This document shows, one piece after another, positions 41,374 through 50,573 of a stretch of DNA of 64,000 nucleotides. A program made the translations under genes and the position numbers. Numbering within the stretch: position 1 is the first letter of the stretch; every line of letters starts with the position of its first letter. Source of the stretch: an uncultured Lachnospiraceae bacterium (GTDB lineage: Bacteria > Bacillota > Clostridia > Lachnospirales > Lachnospiraceae); the NCBI GenBank assembly GCA_947593735.1, contig CANQDT010000006.1:1-64000 (forward strand), written 5' to 3'. The notes beneath the pieces were generated by a model. The model had not been told where the DNA came from and searched no databases. It was given only the letters and a program-made list of their open reading frames with translations.

Positions 41374-42156
41374 CTAGTTAAAATCAGCCCTTTTTGCTAC
41401 TACATACTCCATGATATATCTCGCGTCTTCACTGTTTACATCTACATCCCCTGTTACATCAGCATTCGCAAGTTGTTCTTCATCCAGTTGACGCTTTCCT
41501 GCAACATATTCCAGGACATATCTTGCATCTTCGCTATCCACGCTCTTATCTCCGGTTACATCTCCAAGTATACGTGTGGATGGTTCTTCTTCCTTCACCG
41601 GTACATTCACCGGTTCAGCCGGAACAAACGCGCTTACCTCAGTCGGATCCTCATACTGTTCACGGATCGCCGTATTGTCCGGGTTCGCCCTGTTCTCGGA
41701 CGCATCGCCTTTTGTCTCTTTGGCATACAGCTCTTCCAGGTTCAGCGTTACCTGAGTGGCTTCCTGTGCGCCATCGTTCACACGGAAGACGAGGACTGCC
41801 AATACCAGTCCTTCCGGACCTGCGCTTGCTTCGTCGCCGTCAATGTACGCGATCGTCGCTGTACCCGGCTGTTCTACGCCGACTTCCACATAAGAGCCGC
41901 CCACGTTCTCTCTTGTCCGGAACGAATCATATGTAAGGGCGGTCTGGTCATACTGCACGTCCATCTGGACAGCGCCGATCTGTTTCAGGTTGACGGCTTT
42001 CACTGTAAGCTCTACATTGCCGTCCACGATCGCGCTCTCGACCGTAAACGTTCCACTCGCTTCCGCCTTGGCGGTCGTCATGCCGATCATCATACTGAAT
42101 GTAAGAACCAGCGCCAGAAAACCAGCCATCAGTTTCTTTGTACGGGATTTTCTCAT
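41374..42156 (-). CDS. Secreted protein with a cohesin-like module and dockerin
   Basis: 260 residues from the ATG at 42156 (AGAGAGGT 8 bases upstream). Signal peptide about 1-32. Residues about 35-165 are cohesin-like (GAVQMDVQYDQTALTYDSF; TATIAYIDGDEASAGPEGL; VLAVLVFRVNDG). A Pro/Glu-rich linker leads to a two-loop dockerin: DVTGDKSVDSEDARYVLEYV and DVTGDVDVNSEDARYIMEYV. One cohesin plus one dockerin in a short protein is the architecture of an adaptor scaffoldin. Own promoter at 42230-42258. Confidence 0.85.
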   Translation of the reverse strand: MRKSRTKKLMAGFLALVLTFSMMIGMTTAKAEASGTFTVESAIVDGNVELTVKAVNLKQIGAVQMDVQYDQTALTYDSFRTRENVGGSYVEVGVEQPGTATIAYIDGDEASAGPEGLVLAVLVFRVNDGAQEATQVTLNLEELYAKETKGDASENRANPDNTAIREQYEDPTEVSAFVPAEPVNVPVKEEEPSTRILGDVTGDKSVDSEDARYVLEYVAGKRQLDEEQLANADVTGDVDVNSEDARYIMEYVVAKRADFN

Positions 42157-42229
42157 ATTATCATACCTCTCTTTTCTTATTTTGGTCGACTCCCCCATCG
42201 ACCTTATCCGTAGTTGCCTACTTGAATTG

Positions 42230-42258
42230 ATTATAATATACGCTTGTCTATTTTGCAA
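42230..42258 (-). promoter_or_regulatory. Sigma-A-type promoter of the 41374 gene
   Basis: On the minus strand: -35 TTGCAA, 17-base spacer, -10 TATAAT. The leader holds two small hairpins: GTAG-GCAA-CTAC and GGTCGA-tgggggag-TCGACC. Confidence 0.7.
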
Positions 42259-42346
42259 CTATTTCTTGAAAAAACGTTTTTCTTTTTTGTAAAAAATGAA
42301 CGCAAGCCCGGTAAACACGCCTCCCGCGTCCCACTGCGCGATACAT

Positions 42347-42680
42347 TTATGACTGCATATCGGCAAGCTCCTGCACCTTTTCAAGCGGCAGACCAGACCA
42401 TACAGCCATATCTTCCAAAGAGAATTTTCCCATTTCAAGTAACCGTCCTACTGTTTCCAGTTTTGCTTGCTTAACTCCGATTTCATATCCCTCTTCAAAC
42501 TTTTCCTGAAACATCATCTCCAAAGTCATATGATTCCATCTCCATTTCTCGTTCTTTCTGACAGACTGCGTCGCCTCATCCAACTCCCCTGTAAAGCCAT
42601 CTTAAGGTATAAATATCCTGTCCTTCACCGAACAAACCACAGATACCGTCAAATTTCTCTTTTGAAGATAAACCAATCGT
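42347..42680 (-). pseudogene. Truncated, frameshifted copy of the Rpn-family gene
   Basis: Contains the C-terminal part of the adjacent Rpn gene (SVRKNEKWRWNHMTLEMMFQ; LLEMGKFSLEDMAVWSG) and, in another frame, a short middle part (LFGEGQDIYTL). The two are joined with an internal deletion and a frame change compared with 42688-43509. The N-terminal nuclease domain is absent. Confidence 0.8.
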
Positions 42681-42687
42681 TGATGAT

Positions 42688-43509
42688 TTACACTGGCTGC
42701 TTACCGGCAAGCTCCTGTACCTTTTCAAGCGGCAGACCCGACCCAGCAGCAACTTCTTCCAAGGAGAATTTTCCCATTTCAAGTAACCGTCCTGCTGTTT
42801 CCAGTTTTGCGCTTTCAACTCCAATTCCAATTCCAGTTTCCCGTCCGGTTTCAAATCCCTCCTCATACTTTTCCTGAAACTTCATCTGTAAAGTCATATA
42901 ATCCAACCTCCATTTCTCATTCTTTCTGACAGACTGCACCGCCTCATCCAACTCTCTTGTAAAGTCATCTTCCGGTTCTTTTCCATCAATAAAGTCAAGC
43001 AATGTTTTCATTTCCGGCGTAACATCATCCATAGTGCCTTTTGTATTTAAAATGATCTTCGTCGTATCGTCGCCAAGACCCAATTCCAGATTCTGCAAGC
43101 ATCGGTTCTCAAAGGTATAGATATGCCTGCCTTCACCAAACAGGTCAAAGGTACAGACAAAAATGACAAAACTTCGTTTCAAATCTTTATAGTTTTCTCC
43201 CTTTTCCAGGATATTCAAATCTATCATGCCCTGATAATATCTTGTCCGTTTTGGAAGATTCCTATTTTCCGTTGTCTGCATTTCGATATTGTAAACCGTA
43301 TCGTTTCCGTCCTCCACATAAATATCAAGGCGGACACTTTTTGCATCTGCGGAAATATCAATCGTCTCCTGTGATTTCGGATACTCAATACGGGATATCT
43401 TTATTTCAAGTACCCGTTCCAAAAACGGTTTGCAAAATTTCGGATTTCTCATGATAACACTGAACATGAAATCGTCCTTTATTTGCAGTTCTTCAAAGGC
43501 TTTCTCCAT
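42688..43509 (-). CDS. Rpn-family recombination-promoting nuclease / PD-(D/E)XK transposase-like protein
   Basis: 273 residues. Seen: QIKDDFMFSVIMRNPKFCKP, then LDIYVEDGNDTVYNIEMQTT, in which D..(x)..EMQ is the PD-(D/E)XK core, and LPKRTRYYQGMIDLNIL. The C-terminal coiled part and GSGLPLEKVQELAG tail are common to the family. Rpn proteins are linked to recA-independent recombination and phage defence. No terminal inverted repeats are visible, so I do not call a transposon. Promoter at 43539-43567. Confidence 0.88.
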   Translation of the reverse strand: MEKAFEELQIKDDFMFSVIMRNPKFCKPFLERVLEIKISRIEYPKSQETIDISADAKSVRLDIYVEDGNDTVYNIEMQTTENRNLPKRTRYYQGMIDLNILEKGENYKDLKRSFVIFVCTFDLFGEGRHIYTFENRCLQNLELGLGDDTTKIILNTKGTMDDVTPEMKTLLDFIDGKEPEDDFTRELDEAVQSVRKNEKWRLDYMTLQMKFQEKYEEGFETGRETGIGIGVESAKLETAGRLLEMGKFSLEEVAAGSGLPLEKVQELAGKQPV

Positions 43510-43538
43510 AATTGCCCCCTTCTTTTTTCTCTATCTTT

Positions 43539-43567
43539 ATTATAATATGTGACTGCATGATTGACAA
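43539..43567 (-). promoter_or_regulatory. Sigma-A-type promoter of the Rpn gene
   Basis: On the minus strand: -35 TTGTCA, 17-base spacer, -10 TATAAT. Confidence 0.7.
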
Positions 43568-43652
43568 GGACTGAATTTTATCATTCTGTGCAATTAAGTT
43601 CATTTTTTTCAATCCGTTTTTTCATTGTATCCCGGACGCTTGATCTCACAAT

Positions 43653-44726
43653 CTACCCCTCATTCATCCTCGCGAGCTTCGCCGTCTGATCCGCCGCGGT
43701 CAGGCTGTCGATGATCTCCGTTAGGTCGCCGTTTAAAATGTTCTCCAGCCGGTGGAGCGTCAGCCGGATGCGGTGATCCGTCACGCGGCCCTGCGGGAAA
43801 TTGTAGGTCCGGATCTTTTCCGAGCGGTCGCCGGTCCCGACCTGGGAGCGCCGCGCCTCCGCCTCCGCGTCGTGCGCTTTCGCCATTTCCAGTTCATACA
43901 GCTTGGAGCGCAGTACCTTCAGCGCTTTCTCTTTATTTTTCAGCTGTGATTTCTCATCCTGACAGGAAATCACGATCCCGGTCGGGATATGGGTCAGGCG
44001 AACAGCGGAATCGGTCGTGTTGACGCACTGCCCGCCGTTTCCGGACGCCCGGAACACGTCGAACCGGCAGTCGTTCAGATCCAGATCGACATCGACTTCC
44101 TCCGCCTCCGGCATGATCGCGACCGTCGCTGTCGACGTATGGATCCGTCCGCCGGATTCCGTCACCGGGATCCGCTGCACGCGGTGGACACCGCTCTCAT
44201 ATTTCAGCCGGGAGTAAGCGCCGTTCCCGCTGATCATGAAGACCGCCTCCTTGAATCCGCCGATCCCGTTTTCGTTTAAGCTGATCATCTCCGTCTTCCA
44301 GTGGTTGCTGTCCGCGTAATTGCGGTACATCCGGTACAGCTCTGCGGCAAACAGCGCCGCCTCGTCCCCGCCCGCGCCGGCGCGGATCTCGACGATGACA
44401 TTTTTTTCATCGTTCGGGTCTTTGGGGATCAGCAGGATCCGGATCTGCTCTTCCAGCGCCGCCGCCTTTTCCTTCGACTCCGCCAGTTCCTCTCTTGCAA
44501 GCTCTTTCATCTCGTCGTCGGTTTCCTGCTCGATCATCTCCAGGCTGTCCTGAATATTCTGTTTCTCCCCTTTATACTGCCGATAGGCTTCGACAATCGG
44601 GGTCAGTTCATTCTGCTCTTTCATCAGGGAACGGAACCTGCCCTGGTCTGCCGTAACGTCCGGATCATTCAGTTCCTCCAGCACGATCGCCAGCCGTTCC
44701 TCCAAATCTTCTAATTTATCAAACAT
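43653..44726 (-). CDS. prfA: Peptide chain release factor 1
   Basis: 357 residues. RF1 reads UAA and UAG. The catalytic GGQ is in [23 protein letters not shown] near residue 230; the stop-codon-reading tip motif (PVT, here RIPVTESGG) marks it as RF1 rather than RF2. It is 45 bases after prmC, whose product methylates its GGQ glutamine. Part of the rpmE-DUF1385-prmC-prfA cluster. Confidence 0.97.
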   Translation of the reverse strand: MFDKLEDLEERLAIVLEELNDPDVTADQGRFRSLMKEQNELTPIVEAYRQYKGEKQNIQDSLEMIEQETDDEMKELAREELAESKEKAAALEEQIRILLIPKDPNDEKNVIVEIRAGAGGDEAALFAAELYRMYRNYADSNHWKTEMISLNENGIGGFKEAVFMISGNGAYSRLKYESGVHRVQRIPVTESGGRIHTSTATVAIMPEAEEVDVDLDLNDCRFDVFRASGNGGQCVNTTDSAVRLTHIPTGIVISCQDEKSQLKNKEKALKVLRSKLYELEMAKAHDAEAEARRSQVGTGDRSEKIRTYNFPQGRVTDHRIRLTLHRLENILNGDLTEIIDSLTAADQTAKLARMNEG

Positions 44727-44771
44727 ACGATTCCCCTCCCGGTCGTTCTCTTTCTGATCAAATTCATTCTC

Positions 44772-45638
44772 TCACGCGCCGTCCTCCTCGGCGTCCTGCC
44801 ATCTGCCGCATACGGTCCGGTCAAGACCGGCGAGATCCTTTTCGACCTCAATCTCCTGAAAGCCCTGCCGTTCCATCATTGCCGTGACGGCGGCTCCCTG
44901 ATCGGAACCGATCTCAAGGAACATCATCCCGTCCGGTTTCAGATACCTGCCCGCGTCCCGGATGATCCTCCGGAAACAGGCAAGCCCGTCTTCGTCCCCA
45001 TCGAGAGCGAGCCGCGGTTCATAATCCCGGACCTCCGGCATCAGCGTATCGCAGACTGCCGTAGGAATATACGGCGGGTTGGAGACGATCAGGTCAAACT
45101 TTCCCGCCCCCGCTTTTTGGACAGGCTCATACAGATCTCCCTGCAGAAATGTTACCGACGCTTCCAGCCTCCGGTTATTCTCCCGCGCGATCGCGAGCGC
45201 GTCCCCGGACAGATCGACAGCGATACATTCTTCCGGGCGCAGTTCTTTCTCCAGCGTGATCGCGATGCAGCCGGAACCGGTACACAGATCGAGAATATGT
45301 TCAAACGGCCGCCCCGCGCTCAGGATCTGCTCGACAAGGACTTCCGTATCGTACCGCGGGATCAGGACGCCCGGCGCGACATGAAACTCATATCCGTAGA
45401 ACCACTGTATCCCCGTGATATATTGAAGCGGTTCATGTGCGCACCGCCGGGCGGTCGCCGCCTCAAGCGCCTCCCTCTGCGTGTCGGGCATCGGCGTCCG
45501 CTTCTCCAGCAGATAATCGGCGCGTTCCCATTCTGTGATATGGGCGAGCAGCGCCCACGCGTCCCCGGCGGCGTTCTCGATCCCGTGCCGCTCCATCGCC
45601 GCCTCGCTCTCCCGCAGACATTCTTCATACGTATTCAT
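44772..45638 (-). CDS. prmC: Release factor glutamine methyltransferase PrmC
   Basis: 288 residues. Methylates the GGQ glutamine of RF1/RF2 using SAM. The SAM motif is ILDLCTGSGCIAITLE near residue 120 and the active site motif NPPYIP near 190 (IVSNPPYIPTAV). It is one base from the DUF1385 gene and upstream of prfA. Confidence 0.96.
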   Translation of the reverse strand: MNTYEECLRESEAAMERHGIENAAGDAWALLAHITEWERADYLLEKRTPMPDTQREALEAATARRCAHEPLQYITGIQWFYGYEFHVAPGVLIPRYDTEVLVEQILSAGRPFEHILDLCTGSGCIAITLEKELRPEECIAVDLSGDALAIARENNRRLEASVTFLQGDLYEPVQKAGAGKFDLIVSNPPYIPTAVCDTLMPEVRDYEPRLALDGDEDGLACFRRIIRDAGRYLKPDGMMFLEIGSDQGAAVTAMMERQGFQEIEVEKDLAGLDRTVCGRWQDAEEDGA

Positions 45639-45639
45639 T

Positions 45640-46590
45640 TTATTCTTCCAGCTCCCCGTTCCGGTCCGCCTCCAGATACGCCCTCCAGTCCAGCACGCCT
45701 TCCACGGACCGGATCGCGACTTCGATCATGGAGTCATCCGGCTCGGCGGTCGTGATCTTCTGCAGCGCCAGCCCCGGCTTGCTCAGCAGCCCGATCACCT
45801 TATTGTCCGTGCGCCCCGCAAGGCGGATGATCTCATAGGAGATCCCGGCGATCACGGGAACCAGGAGGACCCGGAACAGGATCCGGTATTTCACTTCTTT
45901 TACCCGGACAAACATAAACAGCACAATGCTGACCAGCATGACAAACAGGAGGAAACTCGTCCCGCACCGCTTGTGGAGCCTCGTGTGGGTCCTCACATTT
46001 TCCACGGTCAGATCCTGCCCGTCCTCCAGGCAATTGATCGTCTTATGCTCCGCGCCGTGATACATGAACACCCTGCGGATGTCCTCCATGCGGGAAACCA
46101 GAAACAGATAACCGAAGAAAATGCACAGCCGGACGGCTCCCTCCACCACGCTCAGGAAAACATACGAATGGATGAACCGCCCGAAAAAGCTGACCAGCAC
46201 GTAGGGCAGCACCATAAAAATACCGACCGCCAGCACGATCCCGAGCGCCAGCGTGACGCCGAGGATAAAATTGTTGAACCGGTCGCCGAATTTGTCCATG
46301 AGCCATTGTTCCAGCTTTCCCGGCGTCTCCTCCTCCTCGATCCCTTCCATCGCGCAGTCCGCGGAAAAATTCAGCGCCCGGATGCCGGCTACCATGGATT
46401 CCACAAAGCTGACGACGCCCCGGATCAGCGGCAGCTTCGCCCATCTGTGCCGGTCGGCAAAGCTCCTGCTCGTCTGTTTTTTCACCGTGATCTCCCCGTT
46501 TGATTTGCGCACGGCAATGGCGGTCTGATCTCCGTTTTTCATCATGACCCCCTCCATCACCGCCTGTCCGCCGATATAGGTTCTTTTCAT
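45640..46590 (-). CDS. DUF1385 (YqhQ-like) membrane protein
   Basis: 316 residues, several membrane spans in the middle (ILGVTLALGIVLAVGIFMVL; FLSVVEGAVRLCIFFGYLFL). N-terminal GGQAVMEGVMMKNGDQTA and the YHGAEHKTINCLEDGQDLTV motif mark the DUF1385 family, of no settled function. Its place between rpmE and prmC is conserved in many Firmicutes. Confidence 0.93.
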   Translation of the reverse strand: MKRTYIGGQAVMEGVMMKNGDQTAIAVRKSNGEITVKKQTSRSFADRHRWAKLPLIRGVVSFVESMVAGIRALNFSADCAMEGIEEEETPGKLEQWLMDKFGDRFNNFILGVTLALGIVLAVGIFMVLPYVLVSFFGRFIHSYVFLSVVEGAVRLCIFFGYLFLVSRMEDIRRVFMYHGAEHKTINCLEDGQDLTVENVRTHTRLHKRCGTSFLLFVMLVSIVLFMFVRVKEVKYRILFRVLLVPVIAGISYEIIRLAGRTDNKVIGLLSKPGLALQKITTAEPDDSMIEVAIRSVEGVLDWRAYLEADRNGELEE

Positions 46591-46603
46591 AGTTCATTCT
46601 CCT

Positions 46604-46647
46604 TAAAAAACATGCCCCTCTCTCTTGGTTCCAAGGGAAAGGGGCAT
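46604..46647 (-). terminator. Terminator after rpmE
   Basis: Minus strand: ATGCCCCT / AGGGGCAT outer stem with an inner CTTGG-AA-CCAAG stem, followed by GTTTTTTAAGG. It lies between rpmE and the DUF1385 gene. Confidence 0.85.
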
Positions 46648-46680
46648 ACTACATGACGGATATGCCGCCATACGTCGTTC

Positions 46681-46887
46681 TTATTTCTCGCTGATCCCAT
46701 ATTTGCGGTTGAACTTGTCAATACGTCCGCGCGCCTGGGCTGTCTTCTGCTGTCCGGTATAAAACGAATGGCACTTCGAGCAGATCTCAACGTGAATGTC
46801 CTGCTTTGTCGAACCGGTCACAAACTCGTTTCCGCAGTTGCAAACCACTTTCGCCTGATAATAATCCGGATGGATTCCTTCTTTCAT
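46681..46887 (-). CDS. rpmE: 50S ribosomal protein L31 (zinc-binding type)
   Basis: 68 residues from the ATG at 46887 ([19 protein letters not shown]). Longer frames start without support. The zinc ligands are CNCG and [10 protein letters not shown], the C+ form used when zinc is plentiful. Upstream at 46912-46932, a hairpin GTTGGT-cgga-ACCAAC sits in the leader, possibly part of ribosomal-protein control. Followed by a terminator. Confidence 0.96.
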   Translation of the reverse strand: MKEGIHPDYYQAKVVCNCGNEFVTGSTKQDIHVEICSKCHSFYTGQQKTAQARGRIDKFNRKYGISEK

Positions 46888-47004
46888 GATTTTCACCTCA
46901 TATCTTCCCGTATGGTTGGTTCCGACCAACTCACAACTTTTCTCTCCGTTCAAACGAACGCACTGTATATCATAGCACATCCCTATGCGCAATGCAACCT
47001 TTTT

Positions 47005-48225
47005 TTACGGTCTCCGGAGCAGCGAACGGCGGATCAGTTCCATAAATTCCTCGTTTGTTTTTGTCTTGACAAACAACGACAACACCTGTTCCGTGGCGTC
47101 CTCCGTCTTTCCTCTGGACAGCTCCTTGTGAATGGCGTACGCCACTTCCTGTTCCTCCCTGGTCAGAAGCAGGTCGTCGCGCCGCGTGCCGGACTTGTTG
47201 ATGTCGATCGCGGGGAAGATCCGCCGCTCCGACAGCGTCCGGTTCAGCACAAGCTCCATATTGCCGGTTCCTTTAAATTCCTCAAATACGACGTCGTCCA
47301 TCTTGCTGCCCGTATCGACCAGCGCCGTGGCGAGGATCGTCAGGCTTCCGCCCTCGCGCATATTCCGCGCCGCCCCAAAAAATTTCTTCGGCATATGCAG
47401 CGCCGCCGGGTCCAGTCCTCCGGACAGCGTCCTCCCGCTCGGGGACACCGTGAGGTTGTACGCGCGCGCGAGCCGGGTAATGCTGTCGAGCAGGATCACA
47501 ACGTCCTGTTTGTGCTCCACCAGCCGTTTCGCCCGCTCCAGCACCATCTCAGACACCCGTTTGTGATGTTCCGGCAGCTCGTCAAAAGTCGAATGGATGA
47601 TCTCCACATTTTCCCCTTGGATGGATTCCTTCATATCCGTGACTTCCTCCGGCCGCTCGTCGATCAGCAAAATGATCAGGTGCGTTTCCGGGTAAAATGT
47701 CGTGATACATCCGGCGATCTGTTTCAACAGCGTCGTTTTCCCGGTCTTCGGCGGGGAAACGATCATTCCGCGCTGCCCTTTTCCGATGGGCGAGAGCAGA
47801 TCCATAATGCGCATCGGGATCTTCGCGCCCTCTCCGGCGAGATGGATCCTCTCATTCGGAAAGATCGGCGTCAAGTCTTCAAACCGCGTCCTTTTCTGCG
47901 CTTCCTCCGGCGGGAAACCGTTGACAGACTGAATGTAGAGCAGCGCGCCGAATTTTTCATTTCCGGTTTTGACCCGGATATTGCCGTTTACGATATCCCC
48001 CGTCTTCAAGTTGAACCGCCGGATCTGCGCGGGGGAGACGTAGATATCATTCTCGCCCGGAAGATAATTTTCACAGCGGATGAAGCCGAAGCCGTCCGCC
48101 ATGACTTCCAGGATCCCGTCCGCCATCTGCCCGCTGTCAAGCTTTAACAGGTCCGGCTTTTGCGTTTCCGTATTCTGATCGTTCTGATGTTCCAATGTCT
48201 GATTTTCTGCCATACTAGTTTTCAT
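47005..48225 (-). CDS. rho: Transcription termination factor Rho
   Basis: 406 residues. Hexameric RNA helicase that ends transcription. Cold-shock-like RNA-binding part: [16 protein letters not shown]; Walker [18 protein letters not shown]; ATPase sequence [19 protein letters not shown]; and [16 protein letters not shown]. No N-terminal insertion domain. The N-terminus (Gln/Asn-rich) overlaps the previous gene by 11 bases; an ATG at 48213 right after that stop is a second possible start. Confidence 0.96.
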   Translation of the reverse strand: MKTSMAENQTLEHQNDQNTETQKPDLLKLDSGQMADGILEVMADGFGFIRCENYLPGENDIYVSPAQIRRFNLKTGDIVNGNIRVKTGNEKFGALLYIQSVNGFPPEEAQKRTRFEDLTPIFPNERIHLAGEGAKIPMRIMDLLSPIGKGQRGMIVSPPKTGKTTLLKQIAGCITTFYPETHLIILLIDERPEEVTDMKESIQGENVEIIHSTFDELPEHHKRVSEMVLERAKRLVEHKQDVVILLDSITRLARAYNLTVSPSGRTLSGGLDPAALHMPKKFFGAARNMREGGSLTILATALVDTGSKMDDVVFEEFKGTGNMELVLNRTLSERRIFPAIDINKSGTRRDDLLLTREEQEVAYAIHKELSRGKTEDATEQVLSLFVKTKTNEEFMELIRRSLLRRP

Positions 48226-48760
48226 TTCCCCTCTCTTCTCCCGAGCCTGTCATCTGTTCCATAAGGGTATGATAGACAAACCCGCAATTTTCTTTCCATT
48301 GATCGCACGCCTCGATCGCCCGTTCCTCATCCTGCACCCGGATGCTCAGATTCATCAGCATGCTTCCCTTTTCCTTTATGAAGCAGTCGACGATATATTC
48401 CCCTCTGGCGTTCTGGTAATATTCCGCGTTCACTTCATAGCGGTTTTTCAGGTTCAGTCCGGTTTCTTTAATATAAGTAAAAATATCTTCCTCGATCGAG
48501 CGGGAAATCTTATATCCAAACATATCCAGCGTCATCCCGCCCTGGTCGGTCAGCGTATAATAGGTCACGTTTTTCTTTGTCGCGGCGTGGATCAGGTCTG
48601 ACTCCAGCAGTTCGCTGATCGCTTCCTGCACATGAAAGTAGTTCGTATATTCTTTTTCTATGATGAACTCGCTGATCTGCGAGTTGGACAGCGGATATCC
48701 GACCAGATCCAGCATCGTCAGTATGATCAGCTTGTATAAAGTAAGTGATTCTCCCGGCAT
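48215..48760 (-). CDS. DUF4364 family protein
   Basis: 181 residues. A winged-helix-like start (LYKLIILTMLDLVGYPLSNS; ISEFIIEKEYTNYFHVQEAI) is typical of DUF4364, a clostridial family of unknown function with a likely DNA-binding N-terminus. Directly upstream of rho with an 11-base overlap. Confidence 0.88.
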   Translation of the reverse strand: MPGESLTLYKLIILTMLDLVGYPLSNSQISEFIIEKEYTNYFHVQEAISELLESDLIHAATKKNVTYYTLTDQGGMTLDMFGYKISRSIEEDIFTYIKETGLNLKNRYEVNAEYYQNARGEYIVDCFIKEKGSMLMNLSIRVQDEERAIEACDQWKENCGFVYHTLMEQMTGSGEERGNEN

Positions 48761-48792
48761 ACTTTCCTCCTTTGCAGCATATGCGGGCGGCG

Positions 48793-49971
48793 TTACCGCG
48801 CGCGCCGGGCGATCCCGGTTTTCAGCGCCACTTCCGCTACCTGCCCCGCTACCGCCTGGACGACCCGTCTGTCAAACGCGTCCGGAATGATATAATCCTC
48901 CGACAGTTCTTCTTCCGTAATGATCCCGGCGATCGCTTTCGCCGCCGCGATCTTCATTTCCTCCGTGATATCGGACGCCTGCACGTCCAGCGCGCCCCGG
49001 AAGATCCCCGGGAATACGAGGACGTTGTTGATCTGGTTCGGGAAATCCGACCGCCCGGTCGCCACGACCCGCGCGCCGCCCTTTTTGGCTTCCTCCGGCA
49101 TGATCTCCGGCGTCGGGTTCGCCATCGCGAATACGATCGGGTCTTCCGCCATGGAAGCGACCATCTCCGCCGTCACGATATTCGGGGCGGACACGCCGAT
49201 GAACACGTCCCTGCCTTTCATCACGTCCGCCAGGCTTCCGGTCCGCCTGTCCCGGTTCGTATGTTCCGCCATCTCCGCCTGCGCCGGATTCATCCAGTCC
49301 TGCCCGGGACAGAGCGCGCCCTGCCGGTCCACGAGGATAATGTCCCCGATCCCGAGCCGGAGCAGAAGCCGCGCGATCGAGATCCCGGCGGAACCGGCTC
49401 CGTTGATCACGCAGGTCGCCTGTTCAAACGGCTTCCCGACCAGACGAAGCGCGTTGAGCAGTCCGGCGGAAACAACGATCGCCGTCCCGTGCTGGTCGTC
49501 GTGGAAAACCGGGATCTGCAGTTCCTGTCTGAGCCTCTGTTCGATCTCAAAGCACCTGGGAGCGGAAATGTCTTCCAGGTTGATCCCGCCGAACACCGGG
49601 GCGATCTGCCGGACCGCCCGGATGATCTCCTCCGTATCTTTCGTATCCAGGCAGATCGGGAACGCGTCCACGCCGGCAAATTCTTTGAACAGGATCGCTT
49701 TCCCTTCCATGACGGGGATCGCCGCTTCCGGTCCGATATCCCCAAGCCCAAGCACGGCGGTGCCGTCGGTCACGACCGCGACCAGATTGCCTTTTGCCGT
49801 ATACCGGTAAACGTCGTCCCGGTTATCCCGGATGCGGCGGCACGGTTCCGCCACGCCCGGCGTATACGCGGTGCTCAGATCATCCCTTGTCCGGACCGAT
49901 ATTTTGGAACGGACGCCGATCTTTCCCTGATTTTTCTCATGCAGCTCCAACGCCAGCGCGTTATAATCCAT
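48793..49971 (-). CDS. NAD-dependent malic enzyme
   Basis: 392 residues from the ATG at 49971 (GGGAGGAG 7 bases upstream). Decarboxylates malate to pyruvate. Motifs: RDDLSTAYTPGVAEPCRRI, VAVVTDGTAVLGLGDIGPEA with the catalytic region, CLDTKDTEEIIRAVRQIAP, DDQHGTAIVVSAGLLNALRL, and the dinucleotide site INGAGSAGISIARLLL. It overlaps ysxC by 11 bases. NAD or NADP preference is not settled by sequence alone; family members of this length are mostly NAD-linked. Confidence 0.93.
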   Translation of the reverse strand: MDYNALALELHEKNQGKIGVRSKISVRTRDDLSTAYTPGVAEPCRRIRDNRDDVYRYTAKGNLVAVVTDGTAVLGLGDIGPEAAIPVMEGKAILFKEFAGVDAFPICLDTKDTEEIIRAVRQIAPVFGGINLEDISAPRCFEIEQRLRQELQIPVFHDDQHGTAIVVSAGLLNALRLVGKPFEQATCVINGAGSAGISIARLLLRLGIGDIILVDRQGALCPGQDWMNPAQAEMAEHTNRDRRTGSLADVMKGRDVFIGVSAPNIVTAEMVASMAEDPIVFAMANPTPEIMPEEAKKGGARVVATGRSDFPNQINNVLVFPGIFRGALDVQASDITEEMKIAAAKAIAGIITEEELSEDYIIPDAFDRRVVQAVAGQVAEVALKTGIARRAR

Positions 49972-50569
49972 GTTCTTCTCCTCCCAGTACATATTGCTGA
50001 ATCAGATCGTAAATTTCTTCCCTGCCCTGCTTGCTGAGGGCGGAAAACGCCACGACCGGAGTCCCCGGCACCACGTCCAGCCCCTTTCGGATCATGCTCT
50101 GATGCTTCGCAAGCTGGCTCCGCTTGATCTTGTCTGCCTTTGTCGCGATGATCACCGGGTCATATCCGTGATCCGTGATCCATCGGTACATAATTTTATC
50201 GTTGTTGGAAGGTTCGTGGCGAATGTCCACTAATAAGAAGACAAGCCGGAGCATCCTGGACTGATGCAGATAGTCTTCGATCATCTTGCCCCAGCTGACG
50301 CGGACCGCTTCGGATACGTTCGCGTAGCCGTATCCCGGCAGGTCCACAAAGTATAATTGCTGATTGATGTTGTAATAGTTGATCGTCTGCGTTTTGCCGG
50401 GCTGCGCAGACGTCCTGGCATATGATTTGCGGTTCATCAGCGCGTTGATCAGCGAAGATTTCCCGACATTGGATTTCCCGGCAAACGCCAGCTCCGGAAG
50501 ACGGTTATCCGGCAATTTGCCCGTTACGCCGCATACCGTCTCCAGATTTACGCTTGTTATCTGAAACAT
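49961..50569 (-). CDS. ysxC: Ribosome biogenesis GTPase YsxC/EngB
   Basis: 202 residues from the ATG at 50569; an upstream GTG start overlaps clpX. Binds the 50S precursor. G1 FAGKSNVGKSSLINALM near residue 30, G2 around TSAQPGKTQTINYYN, G3 FVDLPGYGYA, G4 TKADKIKR. It follows clpX with a small overlap, the order tig-clpP-clpX-ysxC of many Firmicutes (lon absent here). Confidence 0.96.
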   Translation of the reverse strand: MFQITSVNLETVCGVTGKLPDNRLPELAFAGKSNVGKSSLINALMNRKSYARTSAQPGKTQTINYYNINQQLYFVDLPGYGYANVSEAVRVSWGKMIEDYLHQSRMLRLVFLLVDIRHEPSNNDKIMYRWITDHGYDPVIIATKADKIKRSQLAKHQSMIRKGLDVVPGTPVVAFSALSKQGREEIYDLIQQYVLGGEEHGL

Positions 50570-50573
50570 AGTA

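Noticed and set aside
42347..43509. Insertion sequence around the Rpn gene
   Set aside because: No terminal inverted repeats or target duplication were seen.
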